Assembly (NCBI GenBank): GCA_027886175.1
Contig: JAJNNQ010000024.1
Span: forward strand, 29,429,001-29,493,000
Source: Phylloscopus collybita
Taxonomy: Eukaryota > Chordata > Aves > Passeriformes > Phylloscopidae
DNA length: 64,000 nucleotides
Reading direction: 5' to 3'
In this document: one piece after another, positions 1 to 13,000 of the stretch
How positions within the stretch are numbered: position 1 is the stretch's first letter
How the letters are laid out: every line of letters begins with the position of its first letter
The notes under the pieces: generated by a model
The model's database searches: none
Told to the model about the DNA's origin: nothing
The model's input: only the letters and a program-made list of their open reading frames with translations
Translations under genes and position numbers: made by a program

Positions 1-3000
1 AGGGTATGGCACATCTCACCCTTTCCAAAGCCGTACTCTTTTACTTCCCCATGAAAATGCTCTGCTGAATACAAACAGTACAGATGGAAGATTTTCATGC
101 CAAATGTCTACCTAATGTCAGCTTGGGGAGCGTGGTTCGACTCTTCCAGCTAAACTGAAACAGTTTACAAACATAAGATTAGAGGGAGAGATATTTCATT
201 AAGAAAATCTGAACTTTGAAGTAAGGATGTGAAATTCAGCATCGGGCTGGGTGCCTTATATATGGTGTGACTTTTTTCTATGTCCCTGTGCAAATTTTTC
301 TAGCTTTGACCAGCATGCTAGTCTCTAAATTAGTCAGTCTGTGCTTCCTGAACAGGGGTTTTTGCAGACATTGCAGTGTTTTCTGGGCATTGCCCTGGCT
401 CCATAGCTCCAGTGTTGCAGAATAGCTGGGACAGTAATTTTTTTCCCCTCCTCCCCACTTTCTCCCCTCTCACCTGCTTCCAGCTTCTTTTCTTGTGTCC
501 CCAGTCACAGGGTACAACAGGGACTAGGCAGCTGCTCAGCATCACAGTTAGGCTGGAGGTGGCCCTGCTGTGCAGAAAGAATAAAGCAGGACACAGCCTG
601 TGGAGTGGGAATGGGGAAAAGAGAGGAACAACTGGGGATATAAGCCCACAGTTCAAATGACAAATTGTGAGCCTGATCATCCCAATCTGGTAGATAAACC
701 AAAATTGTTCTCCTTTTTTTAAAATTCCTACCTTATTTCTTGTAACTTATGAAAATCCACAATGTATAAAGGATTTATTGTTATATTTCTCTCCTTTTTC
801 TTCATGCTTCTCAGCTCTTTTGCAGATGTTGTGAACATCCTTCATAAAAAATTTCTCCTCGTGGCTTACCCTGGACACCTCCTGATGTGGGGCCTTGAGG
901 CTTTCTGAAAGCTGATGGATGTAGGTGCCTCATGGCAAAATGAATTTATAATCACACATTACTATTGCATAAGCAGCTCCCAGTTTTGTGTCCTGGACCT
1001 TCAGTACTTGGATACTTTTAATATGGATTTAAAAGCATGACTTTAATAATATTACGATGTAGACTTGTGGTTTTGTGGACTCAATTTTAAACCTCAGCTG
1101 TAGCAGCGTTTTGAAATGTACCTGGTGTTTAAACATAGCTGAACAAAGGTACCCAGACCTAGGAGTTCATCGTTCTACTTGATTCCTATGCGCTCAGGCA
1201 CAAGTACATTTTCAAGCAGAAATAATCTTGTAATTTCCCTAAAAGTTAGAAAAACTCATAATCCTCATTAACAGACTCATTATTATTATCCCATTTCCAA
1301 AATTAAGGCTGATTTCCGTGTTAATTTCTCCAGCACCATAGAGAAGACATGCTTCCCTTTCCTCCAAAAACACTACAAGAATTTAAAACTTTCAGTGTGA
1401 ATCCCACTGAACATAGACGTGCTTTGGCCCACTGAATGAAAATCTCAGAGATTTATGTGAATGTTAGAGGAGCATTATAGTAGAAATTATTTTACAGTTC
1501 TGTCTGTCATGTTGCTATTTGCTGTCACCACAAGCCTGTACCAATTTTAAGACTATAATCCTGCTCAGGTGCTCCAAGAACACTGGGGAATTTGAGAGCC
1601 AAGGTTTATAAAAAAAGTTTGGAGAAGGTTTCCCATTGTCTCAAAGTGAAATGTGGTCTGATGATGAAATCTGCTGGTAGATTGGAGAAGAAGCTGTGAC
1701 CAGACTGCAGACATGATATACAGCTCAGTGGAGAATGCTCCCAGCCACCAGGACACAAGGCAGGAATGCTCCACCCATCCTGCATTAGGCTGGGCAGTCT
1801 GGGAGGGACAATCAAAGGTAATTCAATTTCTCCATTGGTCCTCAAAAGTTGGAATTTCATGCCTGAGTTTACAGAAATTAGAGGAGTCCCAAATGTTTCT
1901 TTGAGCTGTTTCAGGCACCATAAAATTTTACTTAGATCTACTCAGACATGAGTAGTCCCTCATGAAAGTGCACAAATGTCTGTGACATTGCAACACAAAA
2001 AAGGGCTGAGAACAAATGACATCAGAGATCTTTACCCATACCTTTGCTACCTGGTAATGATTGGAGAATAATTAGAAATAAGCAGAGCACTGACAAATCC
2101 TATTAGAAAGGATTAGAAATCTAAAGACAGGAGCTCAGTTCAGTTTATGTTATGATTATGATTTCAGCTAATTCACATGGATTTGTACACAAGAATAATT
2201 TCCAGACACTCAAGTAAATGCTTGCTTCTTAAAAATTATGAAATGCAGTTTAAAAAATTCTGTTGTTCCTGGTTTGGGGGCCATTTTATCTTGTTGTTTT
2301 ATACCATCTTTAAAACTTTCATGTCTCAATGTAGCCATGAGGCAGATCCAGCATGATATGGTTGAGGTCAGTGATTAACCACTATAAAGTTCAAGCAGAT
2401 TGCAAATAATCTACTATGTGAACAAAATAAGTTTCTCATTATTCTTCAAGGACAGCCTAAATGAGCAATAGCTCTGTAGCAGCTTTTATCTAAATTACTG
2501 AATCACAGTTACTAATCCTGTAGCTGATGTTGTCATGTTAAAAGCTAAATTAAATTTTCCGAATTATTAAGGAAAAAAAACCCAAGTTCCATGGTTTGAT
2601 ATGCTTAACAGTGGCTAATATAATTATGACTGTAATGGATTTCAGTTACAGAAAATGACAGGAAATAAGGAAATACAATGAACACTGCACAAAGGACTAT
2701 GCATAGTTCAGTCTGGAGCTCCCCAGAGATAAATTACCAAGTCCAGGGAAGATCAACATATCATGAAATTAGTTCCAAAGTGTTTTCTAGAAGCATTTGT
2801 GTCTCTGCCTTGAAATTGCTTTGCTATCCTTCCTGGTTGTAAAAAGTTCAGACAACCATTCAGAGATTGGAAATACTCCTGTTAAGTGAGCAAGAAAAAG
2901 CTACTGAAAGTGAGACAGCAAAGCAAAGAGTTTTCAGACATGGCAGAGACTTCAACTACACAGGGCGGGGGGGGAACGAGTGGAAAAGGTGTGCATTGTT

Positions 3001-3439
3001 AAACCAGAGTTGAGTAAAACCAACATATCAAAGGGCACACTGCAATGTTTTTTGAGGCAAAAATAGGAAAGGAACATCTCCTACCCTATGCTAAAGGTTG
3101 CATATTCCAACAGAGCATCCACAGTAGTGCTACCGAGATCATGGTTTCATAGGATCAGCGGCTGCTCTTGCGGTAACTCAAGAGGAATGGACTTTCCAAC
3201 CAATAAATAAGTAATAAATAATGTTTTGTACTGGACACTGACTGTTAAAGATTCCCTCCACATAGGTGATGCTTGAAATGTAGTTATTTTGCCTCCACTG
3301 AAAAGTATGTATATGAATTATATTTTTATGTTACAAATCTGAAGTCTTGAAAAGTACAATGGATAAGAGCAGCTCTTATTGAACTAAAGATGGATTGAAC
3401 CTTCAGTTTCTCAGAAAGCTGCCTCCATTGGAGGAGGAA
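1..3439. other. Intergenic, nothing recognised
   Basis: AT-rich DNA without a supported gene, repeat family or array. The open frames at 330-680 and 1565-1951 overlap on both strands, carry no motif and look like chance. A short G run sits at about 2966-2973. The 3' part (from about 3440) grades into the pol relic described next. Confidence 0.6.
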
Positions 3440-4825
3440 GAGAGCAAAACCCTGAGGAAGAGTTTGAGAACATCTTCAATATGACAGGGAAGCTGTCAGC
3501 ACAGTAAAGAATAGGGCTGCAGGTATCCAATGTTACAGGATTCACTGTAATGAGAAAACTCATTATGCCTTAAAACAGAGACTTAGCATAGTTCTGGGAT
3601 GTGCTAGTCATGCTGAGAATTGTATTGGGGGTGACAAGTAAAATTGTTAGTACTTCTGAGGATCTGTGGTTCCTCAAAAGTACTGAAAATGTAAAAAGGC
3701 CAGTTTTCTGATATCTGAAAGGAGAAAAATATTGAGGGATGTAGGTGATGCCAAGTATTTTTTATGCTAGATGCCACAGCAGGACTCTGGTATGAGCACC
3801 TCAAAATACAAGGCACATATTTGTGTACATTCAACACATTCTTCAGGAGACACAATTTCTGCAGTCTGTGATGCGGGCTGAGTTTATTATTCCAGGTCCT
3901 TCACTAGGAGAGTGAGGTGAATTTGGGATAGCACAGACGTAATTGGTCCTGCGCATCATTTTGACCTGGGGAAAAGCAGCAGAAAAGCACTGTGAAGTCC
4001 TCAGGCATCTTAAGAGTCATGTTGCTGGAGTAAAACTGAAAAAAAATTACAAACATAAATTTTTGCCATGTGAAAAAGAGGTGGGGAGAGGTCTGAAAGT
4101 GGTAAAATGTGATGACAGGTCTCAGGGTGGTCAGAAGTCCACCAGTTTTTCTGCCCCAAGAGATGAGGAAGTCACAGAGAGTTTTCTTGGACCAGTGTTG
4201 TGAGTAGGAAAGTCTGCATCTCCCTCATTTACTTGAGGTAGCACCAGTAGCTGTTGAGCACATAGTGTGACAGATCAAAAATACCTGCAACAGGAGAAGA
4301 CTCAGAAAAAGTAAAATCTGATGTGCTCATGAAGCTCAGAAAGGGATGCAGGAAGTGCCCACTGAGAGAGGTCTGGAAGACACGAAGTACAAACTTTCAA
4401 CAGCCTTGGAGGCTGAAGGAGTTCATGGAAGAGCCTAAAGCCCTGGGAGACTGGAACAGTAAATGCCAAAGCAAGTTGTTCACAGATGCCTCTGAGGAGG
4501 GTGTCAGCGAGCCTTTCCTATCCCAGTGTGGTCAGAGCTGGAAACCAGTGGCTTGTGTGTCACACACACCAACAAAAACAGAGCGTCAGCATGTTCAAAT
4601 AGAGAAGGCAGCTTTGGCTCCAGTCCACAGGTGTAAAATTTCACTTCTTTATTTATGGGAGGCCAGTGTTAGCTGAACTGACCATAAAACCTTCCTAACA
4701 TTGCCAAGAGGGACCTGGTAACTCTCATGTTGTTCAATACATACATGCTTTTCTCTTTTAAGTACAATTTGAGGACAAATCTGGGAAGGATTTGGTGGTT
4801 TCAGAGGTCTTTCAGAAGATTAAAT
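3440..4825 (+). mobile_element. Degraded Ty3/gypsy-like retrotransposon pol fragment (reverse transcriptase and RNase H)
   Basis: Inactive fossil of a pol gene, read on the plus strand in several shifted frames with internal stops. Motifs in the order expected of gypsy-type pol: LRIC at 3656-3667 (start of reverse transcriptase), GDAKYF at 3744-3761, LDATAGLW from 3767, CTFNTFF at 3824-3844 (family CTFNTPFGR), a damaged active-site region ending ILTWGK near 3958-3975 where the two catalytic aspartates are lost, PRDEEV at 4156-4173 and FLG at 4183-4191. RNase H follows with TDAS at 4482-4493, TERQ then QIEKAALA at 4596-4619, TDHK at 4677-4688 just after a TGA stop, and a trailing GKDLVV at 4783-4800. 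The combination TE-x-x-x-x-QIEK is typical of Ty3/gypsy RNase H rather than retroviral RNase H. Weak similarity may begin near 3450. I see no LTRs, gag or integrase, so the copy is truncated. Confidence is high for 3943-4690 and lower at the edges. Confidence 0.8.
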
Positions 4826-7800
4826 AAAAGAACAATGGAGCAGAGCTCAGAACTAGATGGCATGGATGATATTTGGGATAAAATCAAATTAAATCAAACC
4901 TAAACCATGGTAGCTCATAGATGAAATATGGACTCTGAGCTAGAGATACTATTCAAACTACTATTTGAGGAGGGTTAGAACAGCCCCTACCTCAGTTTGA
5001 GGGCAAGATCTCTTTACAAGGTGAAATTTTGTTTAAATGTGTGAGGGTGTTGAGTCCTAAGATACTACAGGAAAAAAAAAAATCCATGCTGTTAAAATAT
5101 ATAAAAGAGCAGGGAAACGTTTTCCCCCAGCAAAAGAATAATTGTTCCACAGGGAAAAGTAAGCACATGTTTATTTGTGCTATCTGCAAAAACACTGTGT
5201 ACTTATTCTGCACTCCAATTCTAAACAATACGAGATACCCTCAGTTTATGCTATTGCAGTTCAAGCAGCTGTCAAATCTAATTTTCTCTTACGTGGTATT
5301 ACTGATGCAGTGAGGTCTGATAAATTAATGCCAAACTGTGATCACGAGTTCAAGCATTTGCAGGGTGAATTTGGGTGTTTGGACATGAAGTACTAATTGC
5401 TATTATTCCAAGTATAACAGATGGGTGGGAAATGGTGTAAAAATATCTAAAGAAGAATGCTTAGTCAGACTCTGATCCCTGTTTAGCTCTGTTAAATTGC
5501 AGATTGTCAGCATGGCTTGTCACTCTCTGAGGCTTTGCTGAGTAGAAAACCAAAGCCAAGAATGGTCCAAACAATTAGAAACTGATGTCAGAGATATTAA
5601 CAACCTGTCAAAGTGGAAAAAAACAAATCAAAGGGCAGGGGGAAAGAAAGATAAGATTTGTGGTGCTGGAAACTGCCTCCACTTCTTGAAAATGATGCAT
5701 TAATCCATGGTGATATGAGGGCATTACCTGTGATGGGCCATGTCTGTGGGAGGACAGAAGTCACCTTATCCAGTTCCCAAAGAGACTGAAATATTGAGCA
5801 ACAGCAGCAGCAGTCATCCTCAAATGTGAAATCCCAGGAAGAACAGGGTTGGCTGTCTCCTGAGATCAACATCACCGACCTTCTGGTTCAATTTACGGAG
5901 TCTACTCGGAGTGCAAGAGACTTTGTAGCCCTAACTGGCCACTGTTAGGCAGCTTAGCCAACAGGTCAAATCACTAAGTTTTTAATTATACATTCTGTTA
6001 ACGGTGGGCTTTAGGTCTTGCTATCAGCTTATGACTTGGAAGGCAGGATGTGGTATTGAATGACACAAAGGAAAACTGTGCTTTCAAGACAGAGAGCCCA
6101 GGCTGTGCACTAAAATAATACCAATCACAGTCATGTCAGTTCTTGGGAATGCACACAGAATAAAGTTCTTGTGTGTGGTTCCCAGGCTAGGCAATGAATC
6201 AGGGACTTGGGTGCATAGTCATGCTCAAAGGCTAGCTACATTTTGTGGATAGCTGCTGGCACTGGCACTGCCACAGTGGCCAACCATGTGGGTGGTGCAC
6301 ATGCAGTTTCACCAAGGATTAGGTCCTGGTGGATCCCAAGAAAGTGGTCAGGAGGAAGCCCTTCACTGCAGGATGGCAGCCACTAGGTGACTTTGAAAGG
6401 GCCATCCAAGGGAAATGTGACACCCCTAGGATGTGGCTAATTCTGTGGTTTAGTACACTTTAGAAGCATCCAGTGTCACTTTCATCAGGAAACTTTGTGC
6501 TCTTGCTTTTTCAGGCACTAAAATGACTTTTAAAGTCTGACACCTTCTGTCAGCTGCAGCCAGAGTCCCCTCCTGTGTTCTCAGCCTCTGTTTTATGGGG
6601 AGCTGCAGCGCACTGAGGTTTGGCCTCTTGCTGGTGGGGTGCTTTGCTCAAGGAAGTGCTGCTGACTACCACTGCTGGTGTCTTCTCATGCCTTGCAAGC
6701 AGGGTGTTCAGTGGCTGCAAAAAGGCCACAAGAAAGAATCAGAGGCTGGGCCAGGCGCTTCAGAGGCAAAGAGTGGAGTGGGAAGCAGAGCAGAGTTTGA
6801 CCATGAAAGCTGGGGAGGGAGGAGGTCAAAGTCTAGACGTTTGGGAGCAAAGGTTCACTTTGAATATAAAAGGGGCCCTGGTGGACTTTAAAATTACCAT
6901 AAATGTCTGTTTACAGGAAGTGGTTGAATGGAACAGATCAAGTTAGGGTACCCGAGGGCCTTTAAAACTTGGAGAAATCCTGTGTTTATGAGGTAGAGGG
7001 GAATTGGTCAGAGCTGGGAACATTGGAAAGCTGTTGGTGAATGGACTGCCTTCAGCCAACCACAGCTCTGGGAAAGCAGGGCTCAGCTGACACACATCTC
7101 TGCAGATGGCAACCCAGAGCAGTGCCCACGCTGCAGAGCAATGCAATCCATGGTCGTCTCAAGCTGCTCGCAAAATAAGTGGGAAAACCTCCCCACGGGG
7201 TTAAAAAACCTTATGTACACTCGTGAGCCTTGTTTGTGTTGCAGTCTGTGCTCCCTCAGCTGCTGAGCTTGTTCTCCTGAGAGCATGAACAGCAATGACC
7301 ACAAAACACAAAAGGTCTACCCAGTTGTCTGACTCTTCCCACTCTTCAGCTATCATATGGCTGAATGAGATTGGGGAAAAGAAGGGAGTGGGGGAGAAGA
7401 GAAGAAAAGCAAAGCAGAAGAAAAATGGGGCTTCCAATTACTGGCATGCACATCTCCATATAGACCAAGCAGCAAGGGCTCACAGTTAGCAAACTGCTCA
7501 TTAGAGCCAAGGCATTAAGTCATTTCTCCAGGGAAGAATAACACTGAACTCAGAGACCAAACCTCTGCCAGAAAATGTAGGGCAGGGGGAGGGGAGGAGA
7601 AATGGTTCAGAGAAAGAAGTGAAAAGGAGGTGTAGGAGAAAACCCCCACCAAGCAGAGAAAACGAATGGATGGTGGGTAAACCAGGAGAACAAAGGGGTT
7701 GAGGGGAAGGCAAGGAAACAAAGGCAAGCAGAAATGAGAGCATGTGAGCTGTGGGATAACTACACTGTTGTAACAGTCAGTAATTTCTCAGACTACATTC

Positions 7801-8663
7801 TTTCTAAGCTTTGGTGTAAACAGTTAAACAGGGAGCAATTTCTGCCCTGATGGAGAAAACAGCAAGTACTTAAGGAGTTTTTGGCTGCAGAGTCTGTCAG
7901 CGCCCTGGACCTGGTCTCAGCACTGACTGCTCGCTCAGGCCTCCAAAGCAATGTCTCAGTGCAGTGTAGCAATGAAGAAGTGCACAGCCCTGCCTTGCCC
8001 TGGGACACACCACAGGCCTGCCTTTCTGGTAACCCTCTCTCCCCGTGGGAAGCTCAGCAGTGCTCAAAGCAGCCCTACAGCACCAGATTCCCTGCTCTGC
8101 TCAGGCTGTCCTTACACCTTCAGCACTTTTTCTGTCCAAAGCACAAAGGGGTAAGTTAGTGGAGATTCAGGCTCACTGGAGTCTTTCACTGGAGCCTCCA
8201 TCTGGCACCCCCAGAGCATTCCTGAGAGGTGAAACCACCTCGCTGGCTGGCTGTCACGGTGGCTGCCTTGCAGTTGTAGCTGCGCGGATCGGTGACGTGT
8301 GCTGCCCACCAACACCTAGCCGTGCACTCCGAACTGGAACAAGGCTTCTCATCCTGCTATTACCAGCTGCAAGAAAAACTCTTGACCTGCAGTGAATGTA
8401 TGCTTCAAGTGGGACCTGCAAAGCCCATGTGGGTGGTGATGTTAGGTTGTTGTATCTGTGCCCCCCGGGGCATGCCCCCATGCATGGGTTAACAGGAAAG
8501 GGATTGTTTTGCAAAGCCAGCAGAATACAGAAGAGGCTATAAATCAGTACATGGATACAGAGGATTTTATTCTTAGGAGCCCGGCAAAGGGGAAATATTC
8601 TCTCCAAAGGGGAATGGGTATTTTGTGAAGGAAAAAGTGTCATTTTAGGCTTTTCTAAGATCT
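4826..8663. other. Intergenic, nothing recognised
   Basis: No repeat family or exon that I can identify. An ATG frame at 6595-6891 begins with a hydrophobic stretch resembling a signal peptide, but has no family resemblance and no splice context. An integrase region of the pol relic was looked for just downstream of 4825 and not found. Confidence 0.6.
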
Positions 8664-8735
8664 CTACCCTTGGAGATTTTCAAAACACAGCTGGATGAGG
8701 TTTTGAGCAATCCGATCTACCTTTGTACCCATGCT
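8664..8735 (+). repeat. Short CR1-like LINE fragment
   Basis: The stretch CTTGGAGATTTTCAAAACAC followed by CTGGATGAGGTTTTGAGCAA and CCGATCTA resembles the conserved 3' segment of avian CR1 (family TTGGAGATATTCAAAAC, CTGGAC, CCTGAGCAACCTG). It stops before the usual 3' terminus. Confidence 0.5.
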
Positions 8736-8989
8736 GCTGTTTATTCTCTACTCCAGAGAGCTGGCTAACCAACTCTTTGGGTCTTTTTGTGAGGACAAAT
8801 TCAGACTGTTATGGCTCAAGTGACTGGTAAAGGTAATTTTAACTAACCTGCCTGTTTAACATTACATCAAGTTAGATACAGTTAGTGTTAGGCCAGCTGA
8901 ACTCTGTTAAGATTTTAGTTGAAGGAAACAAAATTGATAATGATGTGTTCAGCTGCTTCAGCTGTGTCCTAGAGATATCTGTCCACTTG

Positions 8990-9151
8990 GCCAACCAGTG
9001 GCTGAGTCACCATCCCTGTAAAAACCTAAAAGGTGTGTAGTTGTGACACTTATGGCCATTGTTTAGTGGTACACTTGGCAGATTCAGGTTTATGGTTGGA
9101 CTAGATGATCTTAAAGGTCTTTTTCAACCTGAACAACTCTGTGATTCTGTG
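8990..9151 (+). repeat. CR1 LINE 3' end
   Basis: Classic avian CR1 3' terminus: GAGTCACCATCCCTG, then ATGGCCATTGTTTAGTGGT, TTGGACTAGATGATCTTAAA, GGTCTTTTTCAACCTG, ending GTGATTCTGTG. 5'-truncated, as is normal for CR1 copies. CR1 is a non-LTR retrotransposon whose 3' end carries short octamer repeats rather than poly(A). Confidence 0.9.
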
Positions 9152-9940
9152 CCTGACTGAATCTGCTACCTAAAGGAAGTCAAGGAAATTGTAGTGTATT
9201 CTGAATGAGGGGCAGTTAATGGGGAAATCACCATTTGGATAAACACAGTTACAAAATTTAAAAATAGTTTTCTATAGATTTCAAAAGATACACTGTATTT
9301 TGAATTGTCCTTAACTTCTAATCAGCTCTGACAGAGTCTGGGGTCTGCATTCGTGTAAGGTTTGCACTTTAATTTTATGTTGAAGATGACTCACATTTAG
9401 TATGTGTCTGGAAGTACAACAACACATTAAGCTGGTATGGATGTTTTAAATTAATCTTCCTTGGAAAATACTGGTAAACAATGGTAATACTAAAAAAGGA
9501 TCTGCTATGAGAAATTCCTAACTTAAAGAAGTTATTTAAGTGGTGTAGGATTTTCCATCTTTTGATCAGCCAGTACATGATTTTTGCCTCAGGTTGTTGT
9601 CAAGCTAAGCAGCCTATAAATCCCTGCCACATATACTCTGCAAATATTGGCACATCACTCATATTTCCAGTTCTTTGGAGTTTCTTTGTCCTTCCAAGAT
9701 GCATTAAAAGCTGTGATTGCATCCAACAGTGCTGTTGACCATGTAGTGGAGACCTGATCCCAGCCCTGACTGCGCTTTAGAACTCTGAAGGGTTGTTATT
9801 TGCCTGTGCATATTAAAATGTCTGTCAAAACACTGCAACTCAGAACAGAGATACAAACTCTAAAAACAGTGATACCCATTTCATATAATCTCTGAGCTCA
9901 CTCTTTCAGCCCATGTTGCAACCACTTTATGGGTTTTCCT
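9152..9940. other. Intergenic, nothing recognised
   Basis: Single-copy-looking AT-rich DNA between a CR1 terminus and a low-complexity T/G block. No gene or array seen. Confidence 0.6.
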
Positions 9941-10065
9941 TTTTTTTATTGTTTTGGTTTTTTTTGGTTTGGTTTTGGGGGGGGGAGGGGGGGTGTTGTG
10001 TTTTTTTGTTTGTTTGTTTGTTTGTTTGTGGTTTTTTTTGGTTTGGGGGGGGGTGAGTTTTTTTG
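9941..10065 (+). repeat. T/G low-complexity block with G-tracts and (GTTT)n
   Basis: Alternating T runs and G runs: nine G at 9977-9985, seven G at 9987-9993, a GTTT microsatellite at about 10008-10030, and nine G at 10045-10053. The plus strand could fold into G-quadruplexes. The open frames through it are homopolymer artefacts. Confidence 0.85.
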
Positions 10066-13000
10066 TAATATGAGCTCATTACATGCAAGCAGGTTCAAGA
10101 CAAGCAGCAAGACTCCCTGAAGTCTCCCATTTTCCAAAGGAAAACAGCTGCGATACACAGACCTTGAATTATCCTTATCCTTAAAATGTGGGATCAACAG
10201 GATTGTTTCTGGCTCTGGACACCAGAAGAGTCAAATGACATGTGATCAGAAAAGGTTAAAACCTGCCACCTCATTTTAGTTCCAGGTTTAGGAGAGATTT
10301 GCAGACCTAGGAAGAAAGAAACTGGCCCTAGTCTCACAGACTCATCTCCTGTAACAAACTAGGGGGGGAAAAAAGCAGAGTAAAAAGAAAAGGCGGTCTG
10401 AGAACTTATGTACATTTTTCATTGGCACAAGCCACCCTTGGTTAGCACGGGCCAGGCTGCTGCTGTGGGGACCCTGCTAGGAGCTCAGAGGCTCACGGCA
10501 CGCATGAGGCAATGGAAAAGCAGCAGGCAGGGACTAGAAATGGCTGAACTTTATTTTTCCAAAGTGAAGATCCTTGGTGGGCTGCAGATTACTTTGGAAA
10601 TCAGACCCTACACCCCAGGATCCCGCAGCTGTCCCTCTCCCCTCTAATTTTTCTCTGTCAGATTCAGAGCTATAATTAACCACAAGGTCTTAGTGATACT
10701 ATGTGAAAGTCCGTGTGTGTGTGTGTTTGTCTGTGTGTGTGCACGCCTGGGCTTACTCACCCCAGTGGGCATAATCCTCTGCTGAAGATTGACAGGTTCA
10801 CATGGAGAGGAACTTTTTAACTAATTCACTCCTACATGCTCCTATTGCTCTCTCTTCCTTTTCCCTCCCTCTTCCCTCCAGGCTGCAAAGGGCGTTGTGA
10901 TAGTGGAACCACATCTCCACACAGAATCGTCAGCAGTCATCCCAGCACACATCCATGAACTCCTTTGTATCAGCCACAGTGGGATACCCAGCCAAGGGGC
11001 TTACTGATGTGCTTCTATCTCTGACTGAGCCAGGTTTCTCGGAGTGGGTCCCTCAGCACTTTCCTGGGATCAAACAGTGTCAGATTAGAGCGTGTTGGAG
11101 ATGAAGGGCTCTGACTTGGCAGTGGTTTGCCAAGACCTTGAAGTAGGTAAAATGTCTAAAGGCCAAAGCACACTTCTCTCGTTCATGTGAGGAGCCGTGT
11201 TTGAGGCAACACACTAATCTTCCATATTCCTTATCTCAGCAATTCCATTAAAGCCACTTGGTATTCAAGCACTGAGAGGGAATGGAGAGCATGATTTGGC
11301 ACAAAAAAGGAAAACGAACAGGGCTTTTTTAAAAATAAAAGCCCAGGGTACTTCAAATTAAAATGTCCACAAAAATAATAGGAAGATACTCAGCATTTTG
11401 TATCAGGAAGGAAGAGGCAGCTTAAACTGTGCTTCCATGGACCCAGCTTTATTGAGGTTGATGTGTGAACTAGTAGGAGAACAGGAAATTCTAGCTCATA
11501 AAAGGACTGTCTTAGGGGTTCTGCAGGAAAAGAAAAACTTTGGAAGAATCTGTAAGGAGGAGATCCCTTCATCTCCCAGTGCATGATAACACAGAGCCAC
11601 AGATTCCTACAGCTCTAACCACAGGTTCCTGCAAACTCCAAGCTGCTAAGCATTGCAGCCCCATTTCAGTTGTGGAAAAATGAGGCACACTGAGTACATC
11701 TGTGATACAGCTTGAATTTTCATTGATTTTCATAGTACAGCACTGAGCTATGGCTGCTGCTGCAGCATGGATGATTCTCAGCTGGTTAGTACTGGACCAG
11801 GGGTGACTGCTTATCAATGGGCTGGTTGATTTAAATCCCACCTTTGCCTACACCACTGAACAATGCAATACGTCCACCCTGGAACCTGCTGCTGGTTCCT
11901 TTTTCTGTCTTTGCTGCTGGTATAAAACAGGTAGTAGACAGAAAGAATTCAGCTCTAGAGACTCTGCTTTGTCAGGTTATACATAAACCTCCCTGACACT
12001 GGAAAGCCAGAGAGTTAGAATAGCATGGTGTGTCTGGCAAGGCAAAAAAACACAGGATTTTTTTTTTCTTTTGGTGAAGGTTTAAATTTAAATGAAGCAT
12101 ATGCATGCCTAATCCATTCTAATCTATCTGGGTTCTTATATCCCATTAATCACTGACTTGTATTAGCACCTCACACTGTCATCCCTGCCACTGCAGAAAG
12201 CTGCTGAGACCACCATCTCATCACAGGCATTCTGATGACTTGTCACTGGATTTTGTGGGAGCAACAAAACAGCTAAGAAGCCAAAATCACTTCCCATTGC
12301 AATGCTTTAGAGGAACGATGCAGGCGAGAATTGATGTAAGCTAATGGCCTCGAGCATGAGGGACAGACACTACAAAAACCATGCTGTAAAGCACTTATTT
12401 CTCAGAAGTTTTCACACAATTGCCACCACCTAAAGACAGTGTTGTTTTTCTCAAAACAAGGTGACTTTCAATTAATTGCTCCATTTATTTTTTATTATAA
12501 ATCTGAAGAGCAAATTCTTTAAAACAGTTTTATCAAAACCCAAATATACAAAAAGCAAGTACTGATATAATCTAGGACACATAGGGAAAGGCCATTCATT
12601 TTTTCACAGTTAACTGTCTCCTCACAAATTGACTGGGAACACAACAGGTTTGAACTTCTTAAAAACCAGCTTTTATTAGCTCTAATGTATTTATTAGCTC
12701 ATCTCAATTGTTTAACTGAAGGATACAGAATATTTTAATAGGGTTAAAATGTTATAAAGTCAGCATTCAGGCCATGGGCCCACCTAGTGGAGGTAGACTG
12801 CCTCCAGCCTATCCTGTGGATTTGGTTTGTATTTTTCACATCAGCTAGCTGGGAAATTTAAGCTGTTATTATGAACTATTGCCCAGAGGTGAATACACTT
12901 CAGTGGTACACGAAGATCTTGTCTTTTTTTAGCTATGTTTATTTTCCACAAGCTCTAAGATAAGCGTCTTCAGGTTTTGCAGTTGTGTATCTTAGTAGCA

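Noticed and set aside
6595..6891. Open frame starting with a signal-peptide-like hydrophobic segment
   Set aside because: Only the first 20-odd residues look meaningful; the remainder is low-complexity, overlaps another open frame and matches no family.
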